From assembly GCF_009712035.1 (NCBI RefSeq), contig NZ_VILB01000014.1, positions 427,490 to 491,489 of the forward strand: a stretch of DNA of 64,000 bases, read 5' to 3'. This stretch comes from Anabaena sp. UHCC 0187. Its GTDB lineage: Bacteria; Cyanobacteriota; Cyanobacteriia; Cyanobacteriales; Nostocaceae. Made by a program: the position numbers and the translations under genes. The notes below the pieces were generated by a model. That model had not been told where the DNA came from, did no database searches, and saw only the letters and a list, made by a program, of their open reading frames with translations. Below are positions 18,476 through 27,504 of this stretch, one piece after another (the first letter of the stretch is position 1; each line of letters begins with the position of its first letter).

Positions 18476-19653
18476 AATTAGAACTTGCACAAGAATTATT
18501 GCAAGTTTATGGTTCTCCTTTATATGTTTATAATGGCGATATTTTACGCCAAACTATTGCCAGGATTACAAAAGCTATTAGTTATCCTCAGACAAAGTTT
18601 CATTTTGCTAGTGTTACCAATGGCAATATTGCTTTATTGAAAATATTTAAAGCCGCTGGTTGGGGACTTCATGCTAATACTCCTGGTGATATTTATTTGG
18701 GTTTAAATGCAGGTTTTGATCCCAGTGATATTGTTTATAGTGGTAGTAATTTGCATCGAGAGGAAATGGCACAGGTTCTTGATTGGGGTGTGACTACTCT
18801 CAATTTGGATAGTATTTCTCAGTTGCATTTGTGTTGTGAGGTTTTTTTATTTCGCGCAAAGACGCAAAGAAGCAAAGGCGCAAAGTTAAATATCGGTTTG
18901 CGGTTGAATGTGTCGGAGGATAGTCGTATTGGTGTTAGTTCGGTTGATTTTGATGAGGCTGTTTCTATTGCTTCTGCTGCGGGGTTGAAGGTAAGGGGTT
19001 TACATTTTTATCGCGGTACGGGAACTAATGCAACGACCGCTTTTACTGATGTTATTGATTCGGTTTTAGAGATTGCAAAAAAGTTACCAGATTGGCAATA
19101 TTTAGATTTTGGGGGTGGTTTTGGTTATCCATATCATCACAATAGTGCAGCTTTTGATTGGGAGATTTTTGGTAATGAGTTAAGTACGAGAATTGGCAGT
19201 TTAGGAAGAAATATTAATTTGGTAATTGAGCCAGGACGTGCTGCTGTAGCTGGTTGTGCTACTATGTTGGCTAAGGTTGTTTCTGTGAAATGGCAAGGAA
19301 AAAAACAAGTTATTGGTGTTGATTCTACTGTTGCTAATATTTCTATTCCTGCTGTACATGGAGGTTATCGAGAAATTGTAACTTGGAAAAATCCAACTTC
19401 TGAAAAGTATTTAACTGATGTTTGTGGAAATACAACTTACTCACGGGATTATTTAGGGAAAAGTTGTCAACTTCCTGCTTTAGAAGTTGGGGATATTATT
19501 AATATTTTAGATGTTGGTGCTTATGGTTATGCAATGTCTTCACATTTTTTACATCGTCCCAAACCAGCGGAAGTATTACTAGAAAATACCACACATCGTT
19601 TAATTCGTAAACGGGAAGATTATAGTGTTTTACTTGATAATCAAATATTCTAA
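18439..19653 (+). CDS. Fold-type III PLP decarboxylase-like protein without the PLP lysine
   Basis: The 404-residue protein follows the diaminopimelate/ornithine decarboxylase pattern: barrel start SPLYVYN, HFYRGTG (His189), the glycine loop FGGGFG (224-229), EPGR (264-267), Cys329 in DVCGN, and GAYGYAMSS (360-368). Where the family has YAxKAN with the lysine that binds PLP, this protein reads FASVTN (56-61), with Val59 at the lysine position. Activity as a normal decarboxylase is therefore doubtful. Residues 138-149 come from an inserted dispersed repeat. ATGs at 18439 and 18445 are both possible starts, and both lie inside the preceding gene. Confidence 0.82.
   Translation: MVMEKVPAIPNLELELAQELLQVYGSPLYVYNGDILRQTIARITKAISYPQTKFHFASVTNGNIALLKIFKAAGWGLHANTPGDIYLGLNAGFDPSDIVYSGSNLHREEMAQVLDWGVTTLNLDSISQLHLCCEVFLFRAKTQRSKGAKLNIGLRLNVSEDSRIGVSSVDFDEAVSIASAAGLKVRGLHFYRGTGTNATTAFTDVIDSVLEIAKKLPDWQYLDFGGGFGYPYHHNSAAFDWEIFGNELSTRIGSLGRNINLVIEPGRAAVAGCATMLAKVVSVKWQGKKQVIGVDSTVANISIPAVHGGYREIVTWKNPTSEKYLTDVCGNTTYSRDYLGKSCQLPALEVGDIINILDVGAYGYAMSSHFLHRPKPAEVLLENTTHRLIRKREDYSVLLDNQIF
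18851..18885. repeat. Dispersed GCAAAGACGCAAAGAAGCAAAG-type repeat inserted in frame
   Basis: A tandem of (G)CAAAG(A/G)CG units inside the decarboxylase-like gene. It is translated as FRAKTQRSKGAK. The same sequence family occurs in intergenic spacers. The insertion falls between two conserved barrel strands (LNLDSISQLHLC and LNIGLRLN), where a surface loop is expected, and the frame is preserved. Confidence 0.75.
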
Positions 19654-19659
19654 AAGGAA

Positions 19660-19724
19660 AGATCCCTGACTTCTACGATTAATTATTAATTTAATGACAA
19701 AATCAAAAAAGAAGTCGGGGATCT
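19660..19724. repeat. Inverted repeat AGATCCCTGACTTCT / AGAAGTCGGGGATCT
   Basis: Two 15-base arms with one mismatch are separated by 35 bases of AT-rich DNA. This is a common cyanobacterial dispersed repeat. It lies just after the decarboxylase-like stop codon and could act as a transcript-end hairpin. Confidence 0.65.
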
Positions 19725-19763
19725 GAGATAACAATTTTTAACCAACTCAAAACTAATAAAACT

Positions 19764-21068
19764 ATGAAATGTATTAAATGCGGAACTGATAATAATTTAA
19801 AAGACAGAACAGCAAATCAAGGAAGATGTACTAAATGTAATCATCCTTTTGCTTTTGAACCCACAAGTATGGGAACTGTAAAAATTACAGATCCTATGTT
19901 TGCTAAAATCATTAATGATATTTCTGCTAATAACACTTTATTTTTTACACCCAAACAACTGCTTTACTTTTTAGATAGTCGTTTGAGAAATAAATCATTT
20001 AATCCATTAGGATTTGCTGGAGTTTACATTTTCTTTAATGTTTGGGTAACAGGCTTTTTTGGTGGTATGTTCAGTGGAATACTGGGATTTAATTCTTTTT
20101 TAACTGCAAATGTAATTTATCAAATTTGCGTAGTAATTTATTTATTTAATAATACGAAATCTGTTAAACTCAATCATGCTAGTCGCAAAGACAGTGCTAA
20201 ATCTTTACAAAGACTAGGAATTTTGATTTTAGTTGCTGGAATACCAGTAAGTTTGTTTGTATTTCAGTCGTTCATTCTATTTGTTAGTTTTGTCAGTATA
20301 GGAATGTATTCCCTATTTTTGGGAACTCAACAATTAGGAAAAGTTGGCAAATTAATACAAGAATTTTTAATTTCTCAAACCCGATTACAAGAATGGTTAA
20401 ACCGCTGGGAACAAATCAATAATGTCCCTGAAAAAATTCTTCCTTCCCCACGACAAGAAATAGCACCAGCTAGAATAAATCCTGATGTCACTGCTTATAG
20501 CTTTGATAGATTAGTAGTTTGTGATAGTGCTACTATTGCCCAATTCTTAATTGCTAATAATTTCCACTTTGAAAATAATTGTGCAATTCTCAGCATTACT
20601 GGTTATCCCCAAAGTATTTTCAATACAACAATGGAAATGCTTCGCAGAAACCCAGATTTAAAAGTTTTTACAATCCATGATTGTAGTCCTAAAGGTGTGA
20701 GTTTAGTTAATCATCTTCGCACCAGTGAACGGTGGTTTCTCAATAGCAATGTGAAAATTATTGACATTGGACTTTTACCCAGACAAATCATAGCTACTAA
20801 GCGAGGAATGTTTATCCAATCTTCTCCAGATTTAGCAACCGCAGCTAAACAATTACCTGGAGAAATTCGTCAAAGTTTAACTGCTGAAGAATTGGCTTGG
20901 TTAGATGCTGGTAATTTTGTTGAGTTGGAATCTTTTACTCCACAAAGGTTAATTCAAGTTCTGCGAAGTGGTATTTCTGGAAGTTCTAATTTGGAAAGTG
21001 ATGATAATAGTTTGATTTTAATTGGTGATTCAGGAAATGATATTTATATGGTGGAAAGTTTTGGTTAA
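19764..21068 (+). CDS. Zinc-ribbon membrane protein of unknown function
   Basis: The 434-residue protein opens with a zinc ribbon (CIKCGTDNN then CTKCNHPF, four cysteines) and has hydrophobic segments at about 83-110, 115-130 and 145-185. The soluble C-terminus (about 245-434) contains VVCDSATIAQFL and FTIHDCSPKGVSLVNHL. The Asp-x-Cys/Ser-x-x-Gly arrangement after a beta strand loosely recalls Toprim-type domains (DxDxxG), but this is a weak visual resemblance. It follows the decarboxylase-like gene on the same strand and is convergent with the second asparagine-synthase-like gene. I do not recognise the family. Confidence 0.7.
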   Translation: MKCIKCGTDNNLKDRTANQGRCTKCNHPFAFEPTSMGTVKITDPMFAKIINDISANNTLFFTPKQLLYFLDSRLRNKSFNPLGFAGVYIFFNVWVTGFFGGMFSGILGFNSFLTANVIYQICVVIYLFNNTKSVKLNHASRKDSAKSLQRLGILILVAGIPVSLFVFQSFILFVSFVSIGMYSLFLGTQQLGKVGKLIQEFLISQTRLQEWLNRWEQINNVPEKILPSPRQEIAPARINPDVTAYSFDRLVVCDSATIAQFLIANNFHFENNCAILSITGYPQSIFNTTMEMLRRNPDLKVFTIHDCSPKGVSLVNHLRTSERWFLNSNVKIIDIGLLPRQIIATKRGMFIQSSPDLATAAKQLPGEIRQSLTAEELAWLDAGNFVELESFTPQRLIQVLRSGISGSSNLESDDNSLILIGDSGNDIYMVESFG

Positions 21069-21073
21069 TTTAC

Positions 21074-22792
21074 TCACTTTCTATTTACCTGTAACCAAAT
21101 TTCCAAACTTACCAATAACCACAGTTTAACACCATATCTTCCCCAAACATCCCCTTTAAAATCTAACCACTCACGCAATATATCCTGATTAATATAAGCT
21201 GCAATCTCACTATTTCTATTTAATAACAATTTTCTTGCTTTCCGTTGCCAATATTTCCGAAATCCTAATTGTACAGGAACCATCATCCCACTTTTAGGAC
21301 GATGAATAATAGTATCTGGTAAAATATCACTAATGGCTTTTTTCAAAACTGCTTTTTCTTCCACTCCCGAAAGTTTATATTCTGGAGGAATTTGCATACT
21401 TAATTCAACTACACGCTGATCAAATAATGGTGATAAACCCTGTAAATCTGCTGCTTGAGTTAAATTATTCACCTTGGTCAAAATTTGATCAGCACCTTTA
21501 AATTTAATATTCAATGCCATTAATCTATTCAAATAATTGACATCGGCATTTAAATCATCATAAAATACAGAAGATTCATTTTTCAACCTTTGCAAAATTT
21601 CCGGTTTTAAAAGTTGCGGTAAATCTAAAGCGCATTTTTGAAAAGAAATTAAAAATGCTTGTAAAGAATTTTGATTATTAATAGCACCATATAAACTATT
21701 AATTAACATGGGTTGATTTTTGGGACCACCAAAACAAGGATCTCCACCTTCTCCATTGAGTGTAACCTGTACATTTTCCCGCGCTATTCTGCCTATTAAT
21801 AAGTTGGGAACTGTCAAAGGATCACCAATAGGATCATCTAAATAAGCCATTGTTTCTGGAAGACGTTCCCACATATCCCGAAAGGTAATTTCTAAGATGT
21901 GATGTTGAGTTTGACAATGTTCTGCAACTAAATTAGAAAATTCTAATTCGTTCGCAGTTTCCGCACCAAAATGAATAGAATAGGTGTGAATTGGTGCAGA
22001 ATGTAATTTTGCTGCTAATGCGGTAATGCTACTAGAATCTAAACCACCAGATAGGAAAATCCCCACAGGTTGATTTTCGGGTAAATATTCTTTAACAACT
22101 TGTTCAAGTAAAGAACGGAGTTTTTCACCATACCATTCTAAAGGTTGATTTATGTCTATAATTTGTTCTTTTAATTGCCAATAATGATAAACTTGTTGTG
22201 ATGGCATTTGTAGCCAAGTACCGGGACGAATTTCCTTGATATCTTGCCAAAGTGTCCTTTCTCCCGGCACAAAAGCACAACAAAGATAATCCCGTAATGC
22301 AACTAAATCTAAATTATCAGAACGATAGGGTGCAAGAGTTCTTAATGTTGGAGATATCCAATGAGTTATACCAGTTGTAGTATAATATAAAGTCTTGCCA
22401 CCTATGGCATCTCTAATTAAATATAATTCCTGTTTTTGACAATCCCAAACTACTAACCCAAACATTCCCAGTAAAAGGGTTAAACATTCAGAATTGGATT
22501 TTTCCCAAAGTTGCACAAATATTTGTTGATTACTGCAATTATCATTAATCTCAATTCCTAATTTTTGTAGTAATTCCCCTCGATTACTTAACCAAATATC
22601 TCCAACTACTATAAATCTTTGATTATCACTTATGGCAAATTTATCTGGTGTGGAAATAACTGCAAATTGCTGATCTTGCCAAATTACATCTTCTCTTAAA
22701 TTATCGAGTTTTCCGTAAGCTACGCACCAGCTAGACTTAAATTTAATATTTGCAATGGCAGACTGAGGACTTTTAAAAAAATTAAATAACAT
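21074..22792 (-). CDS. Second asparagine-synthase-like protein lacking the glutaminase cysteine
   Basis: A 572-residue AsnB-superfamily protein with FLSGGLDSSS (SGGLDSS at 248-254), GEGGDPCFGG and a C-terminal HRPKSGMMVPV segment. The N-terminal domain is glutaminase-like (DIWLSNRGELLQKLG, FGLVVWDCQ, LYLIRDAIGGK) but begins MLFNFF with no Cys2. The ATG at 22792 is preferred; the frame runs back to a TTG at 22837 through repeat-derived sequence encoding PYPIPNP. It is a paralogue of the forward-strand gene 2.6 kb away and ends five bases from the zinc-ribbon gene. Its real substrate is unknown. Confidence 0.85.
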   Translation of the reverse strand: MLFNFFKSPQSAIANIKFKSSWCVAYGKLDNLREDVIWQDQQFAVISTPDKFAISDNQRFIVVGDIWLSNRGELLQKLGIEINDNCSNQQIFVQLWEKSNSECLTLLLGMFGLVVWDCQKQELYLIRDAIGGKTLYYTTTGITHWISPTLRTLAPYRSDNLDLVALRDYLCCAFVPGERTLWQDIKEIRPGTWLQMPSQQVYHYWQLKEQIIDINQPLEWYGEKLRSLLEQVVKEYLPENQPVGIFLSGGLDSSSITALAAKLHSAPIHTYSIHFGAETANELEFSNLVAEHCQTQHHILEITFRDMWERLPETMAYLDDPIGDPLTVPNLLIGRIARENVQVTLNGEGGDPCFGGPKNQPMLINSLYGAINNQNSLQAFLISFQKCALDLPQLLKPEILQRLKNESSVFYDDLNADVNYLNRLMALNIKFKGADQILTKVNNLTQAADLQGLSPLFDQRVVELSMQIPPEYKLSGVEEKAVLKKAISDILPDTIIHRPKSGMMVPVQLGFRKYWQRKARKLLLNRNSEIAAYINQDILREWLDFKGDVWGRYGVKLWLLVSLEIWLQVNRK

Positions 22793-22872
22793 TGGATTGG
22801 GTATTGGATAAGGGGTAATAAGTAAAAATATTAGCAATTACCAATCACCCTTTACCAATTACCCATTAAAAT

Positions 22873-23472
22873 CTAAGCGGCAAAATTTGCAGCAACAAAA
22901 TCCCAGTTCACCAAATTATCTAAGAAATTCTTGATGAATGCAGGACGAGCATTTTTGAAGTCAATGTAATATGCGTGTTCCCAAACGTCAATGGTCAGCA
23001 GTGCTTTTTTACCATGTGCGAGGGGATTTTCTGCGTTAGGGGTTTTCATTACCTTGAGTGTACCACCATCATCAACCAACCAAGCCCAACCACTACCAAA
23101 TTGAGTTGCCGCAGCGGTAGAAAATTCCTCTTTGAATTTCTCAAAGCTACCAAAATCCTTTTCAATCTTAGCAGCTAATGCGCCTGTAGGTGCGCCGCCA
23201 CCTGCTGGTTTCAAGCAATTCCAGAAGAAAGAGTGATTCCAAACTTGAGCCGCATTGTTGAAGATTCCAGCCTTAGCAGAGTCACCAAAAGCAATTTTAA
23301 TAACTTCTTCCAAAGACTTGTTAGCTAATTCTGTACCATCAACCAACTTATTCAAATTATCTACATAAGCTTTATGATGCTTACCATAGTGATATTCAAA
23401 GGTTTCAGCCTTCATGCCATGAGACTCTAAAGCGTCCGTTGCAAAAGGTAAGGGGGGTTGAGTAAATGCCAT
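22873..23472 (-). CDS. sodB: Iron superoxide dismutase
   Basis: Converts superoxide to hydrogen peroxide and oxygen in the cytosol. The 199-residue protein has all metal ligands: His28 (EYHYGKHH), His80 (VWNHSFFW), Asp162 and His166 (DVWEHAYY). The AAQVWNH context with Gln77 is the pattern of Fe-type enzymes. There is no signal peptide. It is a single-gene unit, with 382 bases of spacer upstream. Confidence 0.96.
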   Translation of the reverse strand: MAFTQPPLPFATDALESHGMKAETFEYHYGKHHKAYVDNLNKLVDGTELANKSLEEVIKIAFGDSAKAGIFNNAAQVWNHSFFWNCLKPAGGGAPTGALAAKIEKDFGSFEKFKEEFSTAAATQFGSGWAWLVDDGGTLKVMKTPNAENPLAHGKKALLTIDVWEHAYYIDFKNARPAFIKNFLDNLVNWDFVAANFAA

Positions 23473-23854
23473 TTTATGAAATCCTCTCTTTACTGTTTTC
23501 TAGTTGAAAGCTATTGCCAGAGTTAGGCAAATTACAGGTTTCGTCTTCAGAAGTTTTATACAAAACTTAACATTGTTATTCTACTACCAAAGTGAAAATT
23601 CCCAGCAATTAGTTTATAAATAAAGCAAATTTCCCCTATTTAGACCAAACTCTTAACTCCTCTCTGCCGCCTCTGCGCCTCTGCGTGAGAAAAAAGCCCA
23701 ACCTAAAATATATAATTATCAACCCAGACTAATATCCATCTGAAGATAGATGAATCAATCTGCAAATAGTTTAGGATGTAGTTCAAAGCACCAAAATTTA
23801 ATAATGGTGAGTTAGTCCGCACTCACCACCATTTTCAACTCAAAAAATCCCGAA
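23473..23854. other. Intergenic spacer upstream of sodB
   Basis: It should hold the sodB promoter (minus strand), but I could not pick a convincing -35/-10 pair. A dispersed repeat lies at 23658-23697 (CTCTGCGCCTCTGCGTGAGA type). A short inverted repeat GGTGAGT / ACTCACC flanks the 3' end of panC-cmk at about 23807-23828 and may be a transcript-end hairpin. No gene seen. Confidence 0.55.
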
Positions 23855-25474
23855 TTACCAATGGGATAGCCGCTGATTGTAATGGCTAATAATCTGTGCC
23901 GCAACTTCAGAAGCAGTTAAACCATCGGTTTGTAATTCAATGGCATCAGCCGCTTTTTGCAAAGGGGAAACCTTCCGAGTGCTATCTTTCAAGTCTCTTT
24001 CCGCAATGTCCCGTTCCAGTTGCTCTAAACTAACTTGAGGTTGATTTTGTGTTTGAAAGTCTTGCAGACGACGACGCGCTCTTTCACCCACAGAAGCGGT
24101 CAAAAAGATTTTAATTTCCGCATCGGGGAAAACATGAGTGCCAATGTCTCGGCCTTCTGCCACTAAACCGCCGCGTTGACCCCAACTTTGTTGTTGTTGA
24201 ACCAATGCTTGCCGCACGGCACTTTGGGCAGCGATCGCTGATACTTGAGAAGTTACCTCAACAGTGCGGATTTTTTGGGTAACATCTATATCATTAATCT
24301 GGACTTTGACGGGAGATTGCAGACTTTGGCTAGGAGTAAGTTCAATTTTACACCGAGTTGCTAATTCAGCCACAGCACAATCATCATCAATGGCAATCCC
24401 CTGTTCCAGCACTAGCCAAGTAATCGCCCGGTACATAGCACCCGTATCTAAATAGACTAAACCTAATTGCTGTGCCACCTGGCGAGCGACGGTAGATTTA
24501 CCAGCACCAGCAGGACCATCAATAGCGATGATCGGTTGGCGTAGCCCGTCGTTGCTATCGCGCAAAATCGTATTATCAATTAACCGTGTAGAACCCAGAC
24601 GAGCAGCGATCGCCAACATTCCTTCATCCTCAACTTTTTCTAAAAACATCAACGTAGTCGGTTCCACCAATTCAATATATTCCAAGCTGATATTGCTAAC
24701 TTTTGCGATTTCTTGCCGCGCCAATGCTATGAGTTCACTGCTGTGACGAACGCCAGCCCGAAACGCCGCTTCAGCTTGCCGTAAACCTTTGAATAGCACT
24801 GTTGCTTGCTCTTTTTCTGTGGCAGTCAAATATTGATTACGAGAACTTAAAGCCAAGCCGGACACTTCCCGCACTGTGGGACAAGCAACAATTTCTACTG
24901 GCAAATTTAAATCGGCTACTAACCGTTTAATAATTGCTAGTTGTTGACCATCCTTTTGTCCGAAGTAAGCTCGGTCAGGTTGTACCAAGTTTAAAAGCTT
25001 AGTGACAATAGTTGCCACACCAGTAAAATGACCTGGCCGAAAATTACCACACAAGCTAGATATCATATCAGATGGAGGGATCACTTGTGTCACCTGAGTT
25101 TCTGCTATATTCTTCCGAGGTACGCCGATTTCTTCCGGAGTTGGGGCAAAAATCACATCAACTCCCCCTTGTTCACAAAATTGTCGGTCTTGTTCTAGAG
25201 TCCGGGGATAGCGTTGATAGTCCTCATTGGGGCCAAATTGCAGGGGATTGACAAAAATACTGACAATTACCGTCGAATTTTCCTGTCTAGCCCGTTTAAT
25301 TAAGCTGAGATGACCTTGATGTAACCCCCCCATAGTTGGCACTAAACCAACTGCTGTGGGATACCAACTGGTTTGTTCATCAAGTCCGAGATCCTCTGGT
25401 GGCCGGAGATGGCTTTGCCAGCGGCATTGGTTTAAATAGCAGCGTAAGGCTGCAACTGTTGTCAGCACACGCAC
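23855..25474 (-). CDS. panC/cmk: Bifunctional pantothenate synthetase / cytidylate kinase
   Basis: A fusion characteristic of cyanobacteria. Residues 1 to about 285 are PanC, joining pantoate and beta-alanine: PTMGGLHQGHLSLI holds the HxGH nucleotide motif, and FGQKDGQQ and SSRNQYLT follow. Residues from about 310 are Cmk, phosphorylating CMP and dCMP: GPAGAGKST is the P-loop, then YLDTGAMYRA and EGRDIGTHVFPDA. The start is GTG at 25474. The 539-residue length fits the fused family. Confidence 0.95.
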   Translation of the reverse strand: MRVLTTVAALRCYLNQCRWQSHLRPPEDLGLDEQTSWYPTAVGLVPTMGGLHQGHLSLIKRARQENSTVIVSIFVNPLQFGPNEDYQRYPRTLEQDRQFCEQGGVDVIFAPTPEEIGVPRKNIAETQVTQVIPPSDMISSLCGNFRPGHFTGVATIVTKLLNLVQPDRAYFGQKDGQQLAIIKRLVADLNLPVEIVACPTVREVSGLALSSRNQYLTATEKEQATVLFKGLRQAEAAFRAGVRHSSELIALARQEIAKVSNISLEYIELVEPTTLMFLEKVEDEGMLAIAARLGSTRLIDNTILRDSNDGLRQPIIAIDGPAGAGKSTVARQVAQQLGLVYLDTGAMYRAITWLVLEQGIAIDDDCAVAELATRCKIELTPSQSLQSPVKVQINDIDVTQKIRTVEVTSQVSAIAAQSAVRQALVQQQQSWGQRGGLVAEGRDIGTHVFPDAEIKIFLTASVGERARRRLQDFQTQNQPQVSLEQLERDIAERDLKDSTRKVSPLQKAADAIELQTDGLTASEVAAQIISHYNQRLSHW

Positions 25475-25622
25475 AAAATACCCCTAGTTCCTTTCGATCC
25501 TTTCCCCCGTTAGTGTATATCTGATAGCGCAGCATGGCGCAAGGGATAATTGGGGGATAAGATCAATGAACCAGGGGAATTTATCAGTGAAAAGGGAAAA
25601 AGGTCAGGAAGTAGGAAGCGGG

Positions 25623-26738
25623 TTATCTTCCTAAAACCTCAAGATTTACTGGAGCAACGCCACTGCTGATCATGCCTAATAGCCGAGCAGCACCAGCAGA
25701 AAGGTCAATAATTCGACCACCAATATATGGCCCTCTGTCATTAATTCGCACGACCACAGAGCGACCATTGCGGGTGTTAGTTACACGGATTTTTGTTCCC
25801 AGAGGTAAACTCCGGTGAGCAGCAGTTAAGGCTTCGGGATTATATCTTTCACCACTGGCTGTTTTGCTGCTAGAGCCATCATAACCGTACCAAGAAGCCA
25901 TGCCCTGAAAGTTCAGCCTTACACCACCAAAGGCAATTTGTTGCGGTAGGTTGGGTGTGGAGACTGATTTACCAATCGGTAAGTTGGCAATTTTGTTAAT
26001 GGGAGATGCGTTACCTATGAGTCTCCGCAGTCTATTAGTTGCTTGTAAGGCATCTTCAGCCAGATTTTTGGTGGTATCTGCTAGTCGCGTACCTTTATTC
26101 ACTTCTACCAGTTCTTGACCGTCAATTTTAATGGTGTAGCGCTCGCCTGACGGTTGTTGACTTAAGAAGCCTGGTTTTTGGGCTTTATTGTTAATTGGAG
26201 AATTATCTCCTGTTTTCCAACTGACGGTAATCTTGCTTGCGTCTACATTGTTCTCGATGAGTTCATTAATTCTAGCTGCTATGACACTAGCTTTCTGAAC
26301 TGGGTCGTTGTTAACCGAGTTAACTTGTTTACTAATCTTGATTGTATTACCAGTATTGCTAAAACTGGCAAATTTGGTTGAGTTGGTAGCAGTCCGAGGG
26401 TAAGAATTTAAATCCTCAGCATTGCCAATGATGCCAACTTTTGTGTTGTTGTGAGTAACTGGGGTAGAACCCAGAAAGGTGAGAACGGGAATATCCCGAA
26501 CATAAAGAGTTGCTGCCTGTAAGCCTCGAACACTGTGAGGATAAATTCTGGTAATCACAGTATCTGAGGTTTGGTTTTCTGCTGGGGATTGGTACTCTCC
26601 TACTTTGACGGCATCATTTGGCAGTGATGCTTGGCTAGTGGGAAAAATTTTCTCACTGGTTTGAGTCCGACCAACTGAGGGTAGACCGAAAACAGATAGA
26701 AATACAGCGACAGTAGTCCACAAATGTCTTTGATTCAT
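25623..26738 (-). CDS. RlpA-family septal ring lytic transglycosylase / double-psi beta-barrel protein
   Basis: A 371-residue exported protein with a signal peptide (about 1-25, TTVAVFLSVFGLPSVGRTQ). A long variable region follows, and the C-terminal RlpA barrel (about 278-371) contains GMASWYGYDGSSSKTASGE, AAHRSLPLGT, VVVRINDRGPY and RIIDLSAGAARLLG. RlpA proteins act on peptidoglycan, some as lytic transglycosylases on denuded strands. No C-terminal SPOR domain is present. It precedes panC-cmk on the same strand with a 148-base gap. Confidence 0.9.
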   Translation of the reverse strand: MNQRHLWTTVAVFLSVFGLPSVGRTQTSEKIFPTSQASLPNDAVKVGEYQSPAENQTSDTVITRIYPHSVRGLQAATLYVRDIPVLTFLGSTPVTHNNTKVGIIGNAEDLNSYPRTATNSTKFASFSNTGNTIKISKQVNSVNNDPVQKASVIAARINELIENNVDASKITVSWKTGDNSPINNKAQKPGFLSQQPSGERYTIKIDGQELVEVNKGTRLADTTKNLAEDALQATNRLRRLIGNASPINKIANLPIGKSVSTPNLPQQIAFGGVRLNFQGMASWYGYDGSSSKTASGERYNPEALTAAHRSLPLGTKIRVTNTRNGRSVVVRINDRGPYIGGRIIDLSAGAARLLGMISSGVAPVNLEVLGR

Positions 26739-27504
26739 GCGTCCGATTTTTAAAGCGACTGTAGAACTTAAGTTTTCTGATTAGTGGGTTTTTCACTGGT
26801 GATAGTGATACTCCCTGGAAACCCGAACCCGTTCCGTTTTCACTTTGTGTTTTGTAACTGGAATAGACTAGCATGAATTTTTGGGGTTGGGGATCAGGGT
26901 TTTAGCGGAAGTCAGAATTAACTGACAAAATTTATCGTCAGGTTTGGGCTTTGAAAGCGGTTGCAATTGCGGATTTTGGCTATGTAACGTTTTGTTGAAA
27001 ATTTTTATATTTTTTTATGAAAAGCTCATGTTGAGCGATCGCTGTAGACATTGCCAATTCCAGAATTACTACCTAATATTCATCTCCAGTAGTTGCAAAT
27101 TTTTAAAGTATAAAAATATTGTTAAGGGTTTAAGAAAATTTACCCTGTGATGATCATTCTTACAAAAGATATATTCTTTTAAACATAATCCAGACAAAGG
27201 TTTGTCCTCGCAAATACTTATTTGCCTCTCTACAGATATTGTCTTTAGTTTACAATAGTAATAAGTAAATATTTGTAATTATTTAAAAAATATGGGTCTA
27301 AAAAATGACATTTGTGCTTAAGTGATAGAACTGCTTCATCTCCACTAAGTATTTATTCTCATCCTCAGATCAATAATTAATGGGACAATGAACAAGGGTC
27401 GCAAGCGCGTATACACGAACAAATTAAAGTATATAAAAATACATACTTACTTGTTATCCACAGTATTAAATCAGTAGTCAATTTTATATCAAGTCATCAA
27501 CCCC
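26739..27504. other. Long intergenic region between divergent rlpA-like and glsA genes
   Basis: 766 bases, AT-rich, no supported gene. A forward frame at 26944-27150 has no protein-like character and no ribosome-binding site. The region presumably carries divergent promoters; I could not place them reliably. Confidence 0.6.

Noticed and set aside
16772..22792. Lasso-peptide cluster
   Set aside because: The synthase-like proteins would fit a cyclase, but there is no transglutaminase-like B protein, no RiPP recognition element and no precursor peptide visible.
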